NCBI GenBank assembly: GCA_015179125.1
Contig: WHVA01000456.1
Location: 29,053 to 93,052 of the forward strand
DNA: 64,000 nucleotides
Source: Gautieria morchelliformis
Taxonomy: Eukaryota; Basidiomycota; Agaricomycetes; Gomphales; Gomphaceae
Direction of reading: 5' to 3'
Numbering within the stretch: the stretch's first letter is position 1; each line of letters starts with the position of its first letter. Position numbers and translations under genes: made by a program. The notes under the pieces are model-generated. The model was not told where the DNA came from. It was given only the letters and a program-made list of their open reading frames with translations, and did no database searches. Below, in pieces: positions 52,827 to 64,000 of the stretch.

Positions 52827-52856
52827 CTAGGTGGATACCCATGCTTCACATGGGGG
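52827..52856 (-). other. Helitron 3' terminus with covarying hairpin
   Basis: CTAGGTGGATA then CCCATGCTTCACATGGG. Compared with the CCCGCGCTTCGCGCGGG form, bases on both sides of the stem changed together, so pairing is kept. Confidence 0.8.
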
Positions 52857-52954
52857 TGTAGGTCAAACGCATTGGGTAAATCAAACTTGGGATAAGTAAA
52901 ACACATCTCATTGCAATTGAAAGTAGCTATAAGTAACACATCAAGATAGGTAAT

Positions 52955-53950
52955 GTCTCTACACATGTCTGCATGTGCCCAAGTATAGCGTGCATAGCAT
53001 GTCCTCCATGCACAGTGTGTCCCTCAAATATAGCATGCTTATTGTGTCCCTGGTTTGTAACATGACCCCACACATAACATGTCCCCAAGTATAGTGTGCG
53101 TAGCATGTCCTCCATGCATAGTGTGTCTCCACATGTAGTGTGTCCCCACATGTAGCATGTCCCCAAGTACAGTGTGCATGGTGTGTCCCACATGCATAGC
53201 ATGTCCCTGGTTTGTAGCATGTCCCAAAACGTAGCATGTCCCTAAATTATAGCATGTGTGTCCCCCATGCATAGCATGTCCCCATGTGTAGCATGTCCCT
53301 ACATGTAGTGTGTGTAGCATCTCCCTCAAGTATAGTGTGCAAAGTGTGTCCCCAATGCATAACATGTCCCCCAAGTATAGTGTGCATAGCATGTCCTTTG
53401 TTTGTAGCGTGTCCCCCAAGTATAGCATGTGTAGAATGTCCCTTGTTTGTAGTGTTTTCCCCCGTAGTGTGTCCCTTGTTTGTACCGTGTCCCCCAAGCA
53501 TAGTGTGTCCCCACATATAGTGTGCACATCCCCATGCATAGCGTGCGCCCATGCATAGCATGTGTGTCCCCATGCATAGCATGCTTGTCCCCATGCATAA
53601 CATGCGTGTCTCCACGCATATCATGGGTGTCCCCAAGTATAGCGTGGGTGTCCCCATGCATAGCATGCCTGTCTCCACACATAACATGGGTGAAGCATAG
53701 CGTGCGTGTCCCCACGCATAACATGCATGTCTCCATGCATAGCGTGCGTGTCCCCAAGCATAGCGTGCGTGTCCCCACGCATAACATGAGTGTCTCCATG
53801 CATACCATGGGTGTCTCCACACATAGCATGTGTGTCCCCAAGCATAGCGTGCGTGTCCCCACGCATAACATGGGTGGAGACATGCATAGTGTGTGTAGCA
53901 TGCCCCTCAAGTATAGCATGCATAGCATGTCCCAATGGCATGTGTAGCAT
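52955..53950. repeat. Minisatellite, mixed and 21-bp units
   Basis: An irregular GTGTCCCCAAGTATAG-type part up to about 53,520, then regular 21-bp units (GTGTCCCCACGCATAACATG) to about 53,880. Open frames on both strands are repeat artefacts. Confidence 0.9.
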
Positions 53951-53989
53951 ATCGCCAAGGGCCTCAAAGTGAAGCAAGCAGAGGCTGTT

Positions 53990-54920
53990 ACTACTTATTA
54001 ACTTTTAGCAAGCTCAGGGACATTATTTTGTGACATATACAGACATAAATAAAATAGTCAAGGAAACCATATTTAAGCAGCTGCTGTCATTAATGTTTAG
54101 CAAAGTCAGGATTATCTATTTTTCGAAAAAATGTCAAGAAAATGTCCAGTACATGTAAGCTGAAGCTGTGATTAATTTTAGCAAAGTTAGGGTTATCTAT
54201 TTTTCGAAAAATGTCAAAAAAATGCACTGTACATTTAACCTGGAGCTGTTGTCAATTTTCACAAAGTCAGGATAATTTATTGATATCTATTTGCGAAAGA
54301 ATGTCAAAAAAGTACAGTACATTGAAGCAGAAGCTGTTATTAATGCCCAGCCAAATCCAGAGAATCCCAGGGACTGACAGAGAAACCCAGAGCCCAGCCA
54401 AAGCCATAGTAAGCCAGCCACCAGTATAGGTAAGCAGCTTTACAGTCAATAAAACAATAAAACAAACCACATTTAAAAGCAGAACCTATTGTGATTAATT
54501 TTAGAGGAAACTTATTGATGTCTATTTTCGAAAAAAACCTGAAAAATATCGATATTAAACTACAATTTTTTCACCACAGTCTGGGGATGTTATTTAAATC
54601 TATTTTCGAAAAATTTCAGAAAAATATAAAGCACATGTGACAATACAATATAATGAAAAAAAAAAAGAACCAATGAAATTACAAACACAAATAAAATAAA
54701 ATACATGGCAATGCATTAAAAAAGAGATATTACCTACCAATAGAAATCCAGCCAAGCCAATAGATAGCCAGCCAAGCCATAGACAGCCAGCCAGCTAAAG
54801 GAGGAGACACCAGAGAGCGCAGCAGACAGCAGACAGCGCAGACAGAGCAGAGAGCAGACAGCGCAGACACAGCAGACACAGCAGACAGCACATAGCAGAG
54901 AGAGCAGACAGCAGAGTGAG
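53990..54920. repeat. AT-rich diverged tandem repeat plus CAGACAG stretch
   Basis: Same blocks as at 6,720-7,620, to which it is closely similar. Confidence 0.8.
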
Positions 54921-55228
54921 GAATTGCTGGTCAGGCAGATTCCTGCCATTCCATCCTACCGAACTGCCTTTATATACTGCGTGCGCGTGTCGTTCACGGA
55001 CCACGTGCGAACGGGTCACATGACCGCTGCGCAGTGTTCTCACGGCTGCGCCGCTTGCCGCTGACCTAAAGAGACCTGGAGCCGGCAGACCGGTGTAAAC
55101 CAGTGATAGGGCCAGGGGCTTGCGGCTGCGCCGCTCGCGCGCTCCGCTGACAAACTAATGACCAAGTATTGGTCAGCATTGGTCAGCGTGCCCACAACCT
55201 CCCACCGAGGTGCTTTCATATAGTGTAA

Positions 55229-55258
55229 CTAGGTGGATACCCGCGCTTCGCGTGGGGT
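55229..55258 (-). other. 3' terminus of the RepHel Helitron
   Basis: CTAGGTGGATACCCGCGCTTCGCGTGGGG: hairpin with one G-T pair, then CTAG (minus strand) followed by T. Confidence 0.85.
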
Positions 55259-55406
55259 GTAGGTCAAGTGCCTCGGTAAGGTCAAACGCATCAGTAAGTC
55301 TAATGCATCAGTAAGTCTAACGCATTGGTAAGTGTAACATATCAGTAAGGTCAAGTGCATTGGGGAAAATCAAAGTAATCAATTTGCATCAAGTAGATAT
55401 CAGAAA

Positions 55407-58400
55407 TCAAGGAGCTCTAAGTAATACATCTTTATATACAATGTTGGTTGTGTTCAAACCCTCCTCAAGCAAGACCATCACTTTGTTCCAGCTTGTTCCC
55501 CTTGAAACACCAACATACATCTGACCATGTCCAAACACTGGATATCTCAGGTCCAGCCCAACCGTACCCAAAGACTGTCCCTGAGACTTGTTGATGGTCA
55601 TTGCAAATGCCACACGCACTGGAAACTGCCTCCTCTGCAGCACAAATGGTAATTCCCCCTCTGATGGTGAAATGGTGATCCTGGGATGAAAGCAGTATTT
55701 CCTGCATGTGGACCTGAGATGATCCTGACCTCCAACACTCTATTCCTCATCCTCACCAACCGCAACCTTGTCCCATTGCATAGTCCTTGCTTCTTATCCA
55801 AATTGCGCAACATCATCAGAGGCACTCCAGGCTTGACTTCCAAGTGAGCAGGAGGAAGACTGCCCATCTCTATGGATACTCCACAGGATACTGCTCTGCA
55901 AAGTCGGTTTCCTTGACAGAATCTGCACAGTGGAAGACCTGAGCATCACCTGGAAACTGCCTCAATACCATGGAATTGATCTCATTGACCTCAGTATTTC
56001 TGGGACAGAGGATGGCCCGCTCTAAAAAATAATTGTCCTGGGCAGGGATTGCATTGCCAATGCCAGGGTATATTTCCTGGATCAGCTCTGCAATTCCAGG
56101 GCCACAAACCATGTGAGGAGGGAGTGAGAACGTATGATCTAGTGGGAGATCCTTTCCCTGACCCACATTCTGCAGCCATTCTGCAAACCTGGCTCTGTCA
56201 GGGTCATTTCTCACCCGCATGTTCTCTGTCAGATGGAGGACCTTGATCTTTGGCCACAGATATGACTTCTGAAGGGTAGCTCCCACGATATCCTCCTTGG
56301 AGCCTTTGGGGACGATTGGGAGAGTCTGCTGAAAGTCACCTCCAAAGGCAACCGTGATGCCACCAAAGGGTCTGTCAGGCTGGTCAAGGAAATCCCTCAG
56401 TGTCCTGTCAATGGCCTCTATGGCATGGCGATGCTGCATTGCAGCCTCATCCCAAATGATGAGCCTGGCCAGTCTCAGCATATCAGCCTGGTCAGAGTTC
56501 TTTTTGATGGAGGAGAGAGAGCCCTCATGGACAGGAATTGGAATCCCAAGCATGCTGTGAGAGGTTGTCCCATTAGTGAGGATAAGTGCAGCCATTGCAG
56601 ATGAGGCTACAGCAAGCACAATGAGACTCTCCGCTCTACAGGAGTGGATTAGGGTGTTCCATGTGAATGATTTCCCAGCGCCCCTGAGCCAGTGATGAAA
56701 AACATTTGTCCGTTAGGTTTCTCCTGAGCATCTATGTCCAGTGCTGACCGTAATATCTGATCATGCGCAGACCTTTGCCCCTCATTCAGCTTGGGAACCT
56801 CCTCATCAGCCATCTGCCTCTCTTGAACAGGGTCATAGTCCCTCTGCTCAGCTATGAACCTGTTTCCAATCAGGACCTCCCACTCGCCTGCCACCGAGGC
56901 ATATCTTTAAAGCTGCTCAAGGACATTCCATTACGCTGAAGGAGTTTATCCAAGAGAAAGAGGCCAAAATCATAGACCTGATCATCCCGTGGCTCCTGGA
57001 TATTGTGTCTGACTTGGAGCCGATGTCTGAGATCATCACATATGTGCTCCTTGAAGGCGTCCCATAGTCTGTCAGGCTGTGAGGGAATGCAATGACCAAG
57101 GATGGTGGCAAAGATATGTCTGAGCTGAGCACCTGTTTTCATGCCACTGGCTTCCTGGAGACACAACCTCCACTCCTGATCATCCTCCAGAAGTCCCCTG
57201 GCAAGACAGGCCTCCTTGTAAGTAGCACATTGTATGCCATCCACTGTCCTAAGCTCCTCAAAGGATCTGGCCCCCTTGACCACCGTGAGGAGAGTGCGCA
57301 AATAAAATCTCTCTCCTGATTTTGGGCTTGCAAAGTGAAGGCGTCCAATGCTATATCCCCTTTGACGTGGTGTCCATACCCTTCCCTCTTTTTGCCAGGT
57401 AAAATGCTCAGGAAAATCCACATAGAGCACATCGCGTGCATGAGGGTAGGCAGCATTGGCCTCAAAGTAAGCCATGAGCGCTGTCTTTGACCCCTCAACC
57501 CTGTTCATGATGGTGAGCGGATCAGCATCAGGATTGAAAACGACTGATTGCTGGTCTTTTTCATGGACTGGCAGTGCCATGACTGCAGGCACCTGGGTGT
57601 GGATTTCCCGCTCCAGCAACCTCCAACAGGCCTCATGAGCACTGACATAGCGAGCGTCCAGGTACTTCTTTATCTCATCATGGTTGACACCGAACTCCAT
57701 CGTGGTCCGATCGTGGCCCTTGTATAGATACTTGTGGATATACTTGACGCACCTCACACTGAAGGTGAATTCAAGGTTGATGTGACACCGGAGTTTGAGC
57801 AAGAGCAGAGCAGAGTATGGCACAACCCATCTGTTGTCCAGCATGTGACCTCTGACATTGTGCAGCCTTCCATCATTGCGACGACGATATTTTGGATATC
57901 CATCTACATTCACAACGGTCTCCTCACAGAATGGCTTTGGGAAGCCTTTCTTGCACTTGCCATTTTCCATGCAGGGTGCATCTGGATTCATTTGTCCACA
58001 GGGACCATGTGTCATCAGCTCACAGACCAACTGGTAGAGGACAGGATGTGTCTCTGGATCAGGGAACTCTGCTGAAATCATAGAATCCACCTCATGTGGA
58101 TGTTTGACCTTGGACTCCCTATCGAACCAGGTAAGCAGGTGCATGTGTGGGAGCCCCCTCTTCTGGAATTCAATAGTGTGAATGTGAGCGACAGTTTCTC
58201 CAAAGATCTTGTCCTTGACGATCAAGTCAATGAGGTATTTCTTTTTGAGGTGAAACACCCGCGACACCAGGTCAGGTCTGTCCTGAGCAGTTTGTCCAGG
58301 GAGCAACTCAGCCACTATCTCATCCCACTTTGGATTGGCAGTCATGGTAATAAATAAATCAGGGGGACCCTTCTTTGTTGCAATGGCCAGGGAGTTCTGG

Positions 58401-60435
58401 CAGTTTTGATTCATGTCCCGTGTACTCCTTGAAATGTCGCAGGCAGAATGACTTTTACACCCAAGCTGTTTGCATCTCCAATGTCATTGTCCAAGCCTCC
58501 ATATGAATCTACCATCTGGTTATACTGCTCAGCACGCAGAGTGTGTTGATTGGCCCTGATCCACCTCAGTCTGCTTTGCTCTGCAGCAGCCCAGGAGTCT
58601 ACAATGTACTGCTGGAACAATTTGCCACCACGCAGGAGTGTTGTAGGTTCTCTCGCTCTCTGGAACAGACGATACGCATGGTACTGTATTTGGGTGACCT
58701 GTGTCCGTCTGTTTGGATTGGGATTGGCCTGCCGAGCACGCTCTGGCTCATGATAAGGAATATCTGGTTCCCATCCCAACTCTCCCTTGGGAAAGAGCAA
58801 GACATAGTGCAGAGAGGCATAGTTTGCATTGGTATCCAATACCCTTCTGAAACGTCCACCTCTGAGCTGGACAATAATATCCCTAGGTCCAGGGTCGATG
58901 CCATCTCCAGGAAGAACGACTGCAATCTCATCTGCAGTTGGGACATTATATCTCCTAGGATCCCTGTGTGCCCTGTATGTGAGCCTTGCCTGGATGTCAC
59001 CATTCTGTTCTTGAGCTCTGAGCCTCTCAGCTGCTTGTTTATATGTGCGCACATGAGGATTGCATAGCAGGAGCATTTCCTGCAAGTCTCCCATGATAGT
59101 TGGAGACAGACGCTCATTACGATTTTTTCTCTTTGCCAAAGCCAGTGCAGGATCATATATGTAAAGCTGGGCATACTTTGGATCGTCTTCATTGTCAGGG
59201 AGGAGAGAGCCATGGAGATGATACAGTTCACCCTGTAGCTTGAGCACATATGGACCACGACCCTCCCGAAGCAAATCTTGGTCAAAGTCGGCCCCCACAG
59301 AAGTGAATGCAAACGCAGCATTATACTGCCTGATATTCTGGCGAAATCCTTTTGCCTCAGGGTCCTGGCCTTCTAAGAGCTGTTTCAATGGCTGAGGGGG
59401 CTCTGGCAGGTCTTCCAGCTGCACCTTTCCTTCCATACAGCAATCACCAAACCTGGGCCGCACATTTGAGGATTTCTGCAGACGTTCTGCCCTCCAGTGT
59501 AATGCTCCACAGTCAGGGCAGGGAATAACCATGGGACCCAAATCATGACGCTGCACATCTGCCTCAATTATTCTAGAGCGACCAAGTGGAAGAGGAGGAG
59601 GAGGTCGCTGAGGACGCTGCCAGGTACAGGGAGCGGCTGAGGAGGTGCAGGGAGCAGCTGAGGAGGTGCAGGGAGCGCTGAGGAGGTGCAGGGAGCGGCT
59701 GAGGAGGTTCAGGGAGTGGCTGGGGAGGCTGAGGAGGTGCAGGGAGCGGCTGAGGAGGTGCAGGGAGTCGCTGAAGAGGCCGCAAAAGTGCAGGGAGTAG
59801 CGGCGGCATTGGTCTTATTGCATTGGCCTGAGCACGCAATGCTGCCACTCCTGCAGAACCTACTACAGGAGGTCTAGGAGCTGGTTGTACAGGTGCTTGC
59901 CTGTGTCTTCCCAAGGGCTGTGCTGGATAGGCAGTATCCCAGCAGCCTGAGCACGCAAATCTGCCACCGCTGTAGAGCCTACCACCGGATGTCCAATTCC
60001 AGCTGCCTGAGCACGCAACTGAGCAATAGCCGCTGAACCTACTACGGGAGCAGGCTGTACAGGGTCTGGCCTATTTCTTCTCAGGGGCTGTAATGGTGGG
60101 ATAACTGCTAACTGTGCACGAAGGGCTGCCACCTGCTCTCCAGGACTGAGATTAGGAGGACGCGATGGTCCTGCAAGCATAGGAGGACATGATGGCCCGG
60201 CCACAGGTTGTTGAAAAGGATCAGCGACATTGCTTCTAGGAGGAGGGTGGGGGATGGCAAAAGGCTGTGGTGGAGGGGGTGGCTGGTCCTGAGCTCTGAC
60301 AGCAGCAGCAGCAAGTGCACGCGCTCTCCGATCAGTGGGCGACGTCATATGACCCTCCTGCTCCTCCCTCGCCCTTTCACGCTCCTGCTGACGATTTCTC
60401 TCTGGAGTAGATGGATCCCTGAGAAATGCAGGCAT
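55407..60435 (-). pseudogene. Helitron RepHel replicase-helicase, multiple frameshifts
   Basis: From 60,435: a charged, Pro-rich N-terminus with PPQPLPA repeats; a zinc-finger-like CPDCGALHW (about 59,520); a Helitron-like N domain; then the HUH Rep domain (DLFITMTANPKWDEI, FQKRGLPHMHLLTW with the His pair, CVKYIHKYLYKGHD with the Tyr/Lys region, about 58,350-57,710); then the Pif1-type helicase (FFITGSG.. Walker A near 56,690, LIIWDEAA Walker B near 56,440, [33 protein letters not shown]). Rep nicks and joins DNA; the helicase unwinds it during rolling-circle transposition. Frameshifts lie near 59,930, 59,680, 58,415, 56,890, in Walker A, near 55,870 (7-bp loss) and near 55,680. It cannot be active. 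Confidence 0.92.
59590..59790 (-). repeat. 21-bp coding repeat in RepHel N-terminus
   Basis: About eight copies of GCTGAGGAGGTGCAGGGAGCG (plus strand), encoding PPQPLPA on the minus strand. A one-base loss near 59,680 shifts the frame inside the array, probably by replication slippage. Confidence 0.8.
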
Positions 60436-61371
60436 AAGCTTAGATGAACAATCAAGCTACCCCACTTCAACTTACATTTGCAAGCAGATGCAGCTGTTGT
60501 TAATTTTTCTTGGGCAAAGTCAGGGGAATTTATTAATTTCTAATTAAAATAAAATAAATAAATGTCAGATGGCTCACACCAGAGCACAGAGAAATATATA
60601 CGTACCAAGGATGGGACTGAGAATTTGTTTGTTAGGCAAAGTCAAGGGAATTTATGATTTTCTATTTAAAATAAAATAAATGTCAGATGGCTCACAGCAG
60701 ACCAAAGAGAAATATATACGTACCAAGGAAGGGACGGGGAAATTGTTTGATGAAAATATCCAAGTCTTCTTCAGCTATCCAACTGGAATAATTCCAGTAA
60801 AAGGTCTTGGTCCTGGTCCTGGTCCTGGGGAGATGTCTTCTTCAGCCACCAGTAGTGCAAGTCAACCCTAAGAGAACTGCAATGCAATTGTGGCTCCCTC
60901 TAAGGCAGCCTGGGATGACTACCTGGCTCCTTAGCAGAGAAAAAGCTGCCCCACTGAAGAGGTCAACCCCAATAGTTCACTGCAGAGATCTCCCTGGGAA
61001 GAGATCTTTTGTGTTCTACACTATATAGGCTATCTATTAATTCACTCTCACGCAATTTTATTCTATCTAGTGGGCAGAGAGGAGAGGAGGGTGGTGGTGG
61101 AGTGCGCAGACGCGGCTGCGCAGTGTTCTGCCAGCGCGTTCTGCCAGCTCAGCGCAGGGTTGAGCGCTGGAGCCGGAAGATCGGCGTGAACCGCCAGGAG
61201 CTCGCGGCTGCGCCGCTCGCGCGCTCCAGGTTCACGCTGGTCTGCCGGTCACGTGACCGCTACGCAGCGTTGGTGCTCACGGCTGCGCCGCTCGCCGCTG
61301 ACATAAGTTTATGTAATATTATTTGTAAGCGCGCCCACAACCTCCCACCGTGCTGCTTTCACCTATAGGAA

Positions 61372-61401
61372 CTAGGTGGATACCCGCGCTTCGCGCGGGG
61401 G
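61372..61401 (-). other. Helitron 3' terminus: hairpin plus CTAG
   Basis: CTAGGTGGATACCCGCGCTTCGCGCGGGGG: a perfect hairpin stem followed by CTAG and T on the minus strand. Confidence 0.85.
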
Positions 61402-61562
61402 TGCAAGTCAAACGCCTCGTAAGGTCAAACGCATCGTAAGGTCAAACGCATCGGTAAGGTCAACACCTTGGGTAAATCAAACTTGGGATAAGTCAAACAC
61501 ATTTGGATAAGAAAATTTCATTCAGATAAGTAAAACACATCTTATTGATTGAAGGTAGGTAA

Positions 61563-62851
61563 TGTTATGACCATGCTGCTCGACCAACTCTGGTACCCCA
61601 TGGCTCCTCTGGCTCTATTCCGCAATGTCCACACTTTGACCTTTTGATCCCTTGTTCTTTACTATTCACATACTTCCCTTTTGACTCTATTCACCGGCCT
61701 TCCCTACTTGAGCCTTAGCATAGCAAGTCCAGAGCATCAGGAGATCCATTTGTTCCACTATCAATGTTACAACTGTTCCGCTCAACCATCTCCGCCATAT
61801 CCGCATATCCTCCGCACCACCTCTGCACCGCCTCCGCACCACCTCCAACTCTATTCCGCAACATCTGCACCATCCGCAACCCTCTACCTCGACCCTTGTG
61901 ATTTCAGTACCCCTGGCCACCTCCAGATACCGACCCCTGTACTCAACCCTGAACACAGCAAGATACCATTCCGTAATTCTGTTTCTTCCAATGCCTATTG
62001 TACTTACTCGCCTTGTTCTTTGCCATTGTCCTTACCCTACCCTGCACCCCCTTGTCATCCCATTGTTCCGCATTAGTTACTTGGCCCGTATGTCTCTCCG
62101 ATTCCCGCACTCTCCGGAATTTGCTTAGTACCATACTATTACCTGTTGCTTCAGCTCTTTGTATAAAACCCCCTCATGTATGTCTCCATTTCTGCAATCA
62201 GATAATCAACTTTGATACGTGATTCCCTTCGCATGTCTCCTGTTCTTAGCACAGCGAGTTTTGCTAGTCTTGTCTCCTTCCGCTCTCGACCCTCTGTCCT
62301 CCGCCTCTTCCACCTCTTCCGACCTTTGTTCTCCGACCCTCGAACCTCGACTCTCAGTACTCGGTTCCTAACTTGTGCCTTCTCCGATATCCGCAAGTCA
62401 ATCCCGAAATACTTAGGACGGTAGTTCATCAGGGGCGCAACACATAAGTGAAGCTGTTGTCTTTCCAGTTCCGCCCTCTGGGAATTCCGATACATAACAA
62501 TCAATTAGACCCACATTCCCTTGTTCTTTTGCCTATTGATTGTTCTTAGTTCTACCCGGCACCCCTTGTAGTTCCTCTTGTTCCGTATTAGTTACTTACT
62601 CCATTTATCCTAGTTACTTTTGTTTGCACTGGAATTGCTTACCTCTACCTTCTGACATGTTGTCTCAGCTCTTTGTATAAAACCCAGTCATATATGCCTC
62701 TGTTCTGCAATCAGATAATTGACTTTGATATGTGACTCCCTTTGCACTGTTTCCTGTTCTTACCACAGCAAGTACTTGCAAGGCCTCTGTCTCTCTGCCT
62801 TCCAACTCGATGTCTGATATCCAACTTAACTCGATTCTTGAACCCTTACCT
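61563..62851 (+). mobile_element. LTR family A, 3'-truncated, interrupted by LTR family B
   Basis: Counterpart of 51,538-52,826: starts TGTTATGACC after GGTAA and ends against the CTAG at 62,852. Confidence 0.8.
61765..62499 (+). mobile_element. Solo LTR family B with ATCAA target duplication
   Basis: A 735-bp LTR at the same position within LTR A as 51,743-52,465, flanked by ATCAA (61,760-61,764 and 62,500-62,504). It is a duplicate of the same insertion, not an independent one. Confidence 0.92.
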
Positions 62852-62969
62852 CTAGGTGGATACCCATGCTTCACACGGTGTAGGTCAAACGCATTGGGTA
62901 AATCAAACTTGGGATAAGTAAAACACATCTCATTGCAATGGAAGTAGCTATAAGTAACACATCAAGATA

Positions 62970-63735
62970 GGTAATCTCTCTACACATGTCTGCATGTGCC
63001 AAGTATAGCATGCATAGCATGTCCTCCATGCATAGCCTCGAATATAGCATGCTTATTGTGTCCCTGGCCACATATAACATGTCCCCAAGTATGTGTGTGT
63101 AGCATGTCCTCCATGCATAGTGTGTCTCCACATGTTGCATATCCCCAAGTACATGTGCATGGCATGTCCCACATGCATAGCATGTCCCTGTGTGTAGCAT
63201 TTCCCCAAACATAGCGTGTCCTAAATTATAGCATGTGGTCCCCCATGCATAGCGTGTCCCCAAGTATAGCATGTGTAGAATGTCCCGTGTTTGTAGTGTA
63301 TTCCCCTGTATGTGTCTTGTTTTACCATGTCCCCCAAGCATAGTGTGTCCCCACATATAGTGTGCACATCCCATGCATAGCATGTGTCCCATGCAACATG
63401 GCTGTCTCCCACATAACATGAGTGTCCCCAATATAGTGTGTGTGTCTCCACGCATAACATGGGTGTCCCCAAGCATAGTGTGGTGCCCCAAGCATAGCGT
63501 GCGTGTCCCCACGCATAACATGCATGTCTCCATGCATAGCGTGCATGTCCCCAAGCATATGTGCATGTCCCACGCATAACATGAGTGTCTCCACACATAG
63601 CATGCGTGTCCCCAAGCATAGCGTGTGTGTTGCATCCCATGCATGTCTCCACGCATATGCGTGTCCCATGCATAGTGTGTGTAGCATCCCTCAATATGCA
63701 TGCATAGCATGTCCCAATGGCATGTGTAGCATATC
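62970..63735. repeat. Minisatellite, mixed and 21-bp units
   Basis: Counterpart of 52,955-53,950 with many single-base deletions, so open frames are shorter. The regular 21-bp part is at about 63,430-63,640. Confidence 0.88.
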
Positions 63736-63774
63736 CCCAAGGGCCTCAAAGTGAAGCAACAGAGGCTGTTACTA

Positions 63775-64000
63775 CTTATTAACTTTTAGCAAGCTCAGGG
63801 ACATGTATCAATATCTATTTTGTGACATATACAGACATAAATAAAATAGTCAAGGAATCTATATTTAAGCAGCTCCTGTCATTAATTTTAGCAAAGTCAG
63901 GATTATCTATTTTTCGAAAAAATGTCAAGAAATTGTCCAGTACAGTAAGCTGAAGCTTTAATTAATTTTTAGCAAAAGTTAGGATTATCTATTTTTCGAA
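63775..64000. repeat. AT-rich diverged tandem repeat (cut by window end)
   Basis: Continues with the same TTAGCAAAGTCAGG / TTTTTCGAAAAAATGTCA blocks as the other units. Confidence 0.75.

Larger units (their letters stand above)
51339..55228 (-). mobile_element. Non-autonomous Helitron unit with nested LTRs
   Basis: 3' end CTAG with hairpin at 51,339-51,368, subterminal repeats, LTR family A with LTR family B nested in it, a second CTAG/hairpin end at 52,827-52,856, minisatellite, AT-rich repeats, CAGACAG stretch, and 5' end TACACTATATGAAAGC (minus strand) at 55,228. The second internal 3' end suggests that two elements, or one tandem pair, collapsed into this unit. Confidence 0.75.
55229..61371 (-). 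mobile_element. Helitron with near-complete but decayed RepHel gene
   Basis: A 6.1-kb element: 3' hairpin/CTAG at 55,229, RepHel coding region 55,407-60,435, AT-rich leader, GC-rich 5' segment with GGTCACGTGACC (about 61,249) and a 5' tip that reads TTCCTATAGGTGAAAGC on the minus strand right after the next unit's CTAG. It is the only unit in the window with a Rep domain and would be the relative of the autonomous source. Confidence 0.85.
61372..64000 (-). mobile_element. Non-autonomous Helitron unit (continues past window)
   Basis: Same order as the unit at 51,339: subterminal repeats, LTR A with nested LTR B, second CTAG end at 62,852 with a decayed hairpin (CCCATGCTTCACACGG), minisatellite 62,970-63,735 and AT-rich repeats to the window end. 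Its shared LTR B insertion shows that it and the 51-kb unit come from one parent unit. Confidence 0.75.

Noticed and set aside
56049-56246. Plus-strand frames across the Helitron helicase region
   Set aside because: They are shadows of the minus-strand RepHel gene.
1-64000. CRISPR-like arrays or prokaryotic defence islands
   Set aside because: Repeats are tandem without unique spacers, and the genes and introns are fungal.

Overview
The window looks like a repeat-dense chromosomal region of a basidiomycete fungus, most likely an agaricomycete. The reasons are short introns of about 48-64 nt with GTRNGY donors and YAG acceptors, a DUF6533-type membrane protein gene, short heme-thiolate peroxidase (UPO/chloroperoxidase-type) genes, a KDZ transposase remnant of the cysteine-cluster-associated type, a chromodomain Ty3/Gypsy element and Helitrons with RepHel proteins. 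No rRNA, tRNA, CRISPR array or prokaryotic operon was seen. Almost every recognisable coding unit is broken by frameshifts, stops or truncation, so this is mainly a record of mobile elements and duplications.

The two ends (about 1-7,895 and 49,427-64,000) are Helitron arrays in one orientation (elements read on the minus strand). Units abut head-to-tail. Each 3' end shows CTAG preceded by a GC hairpin, and the next unit's 5' segment follows. One unit (55,229-61,371) carries a nearly full-length RepHel gene with many frameshifts. The others are internally deleted and hold 17/21-bp minisatellites, AT-rich tandem repeats and nested solo LTRs. One unit has a 307-codon ORF in which Helitron subterminal repeats are fused in frame to the helicase C-terminus.

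The core (about 7,900-49,426) holds, in order: an unrecognised gene fragment; a broken chromodomain Gypsy element with both LTRs (8,730-14,885); a 5'-truncated Copia RT/RNase H fragment (15,594-16,509); a duplicated GC-rich segment (16.5-20.3 kb and 26.5-28.9 kb), whose first copy carries a hAT deletion derivative and a solo LTR, each with target duplications; a convergent pair of DUF6533 and peroxidase genes (21.1-24.9 kb) present again in inverted orientation at 43.7-47.6 kb; a PIF/Harbinger element with spliced transposase and divergent accessory gene (28.9-31.6 kb); a coiled-coil protein followed by a 36-bp coding minisatellite that recurs inverted at 40.1-41.1 kb; a KDZ remnant; a solo Gypsy LTR with CCATC target duplication; and gag-like fragments. 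The inverted copy of the gene pair carries a 1.8-kb terminal-inverted-repeat element, which itself contains a CACTG-ended fold-back element.

There is no intact host pathway here. The best host candidates are the peroxidase and DUF6533 genes, and the copies mostly show decay. The strongest outcomes are the Helitron concatemers with a covarying 3' hairpin, and the insertions dated by empty sites in sibling copies.
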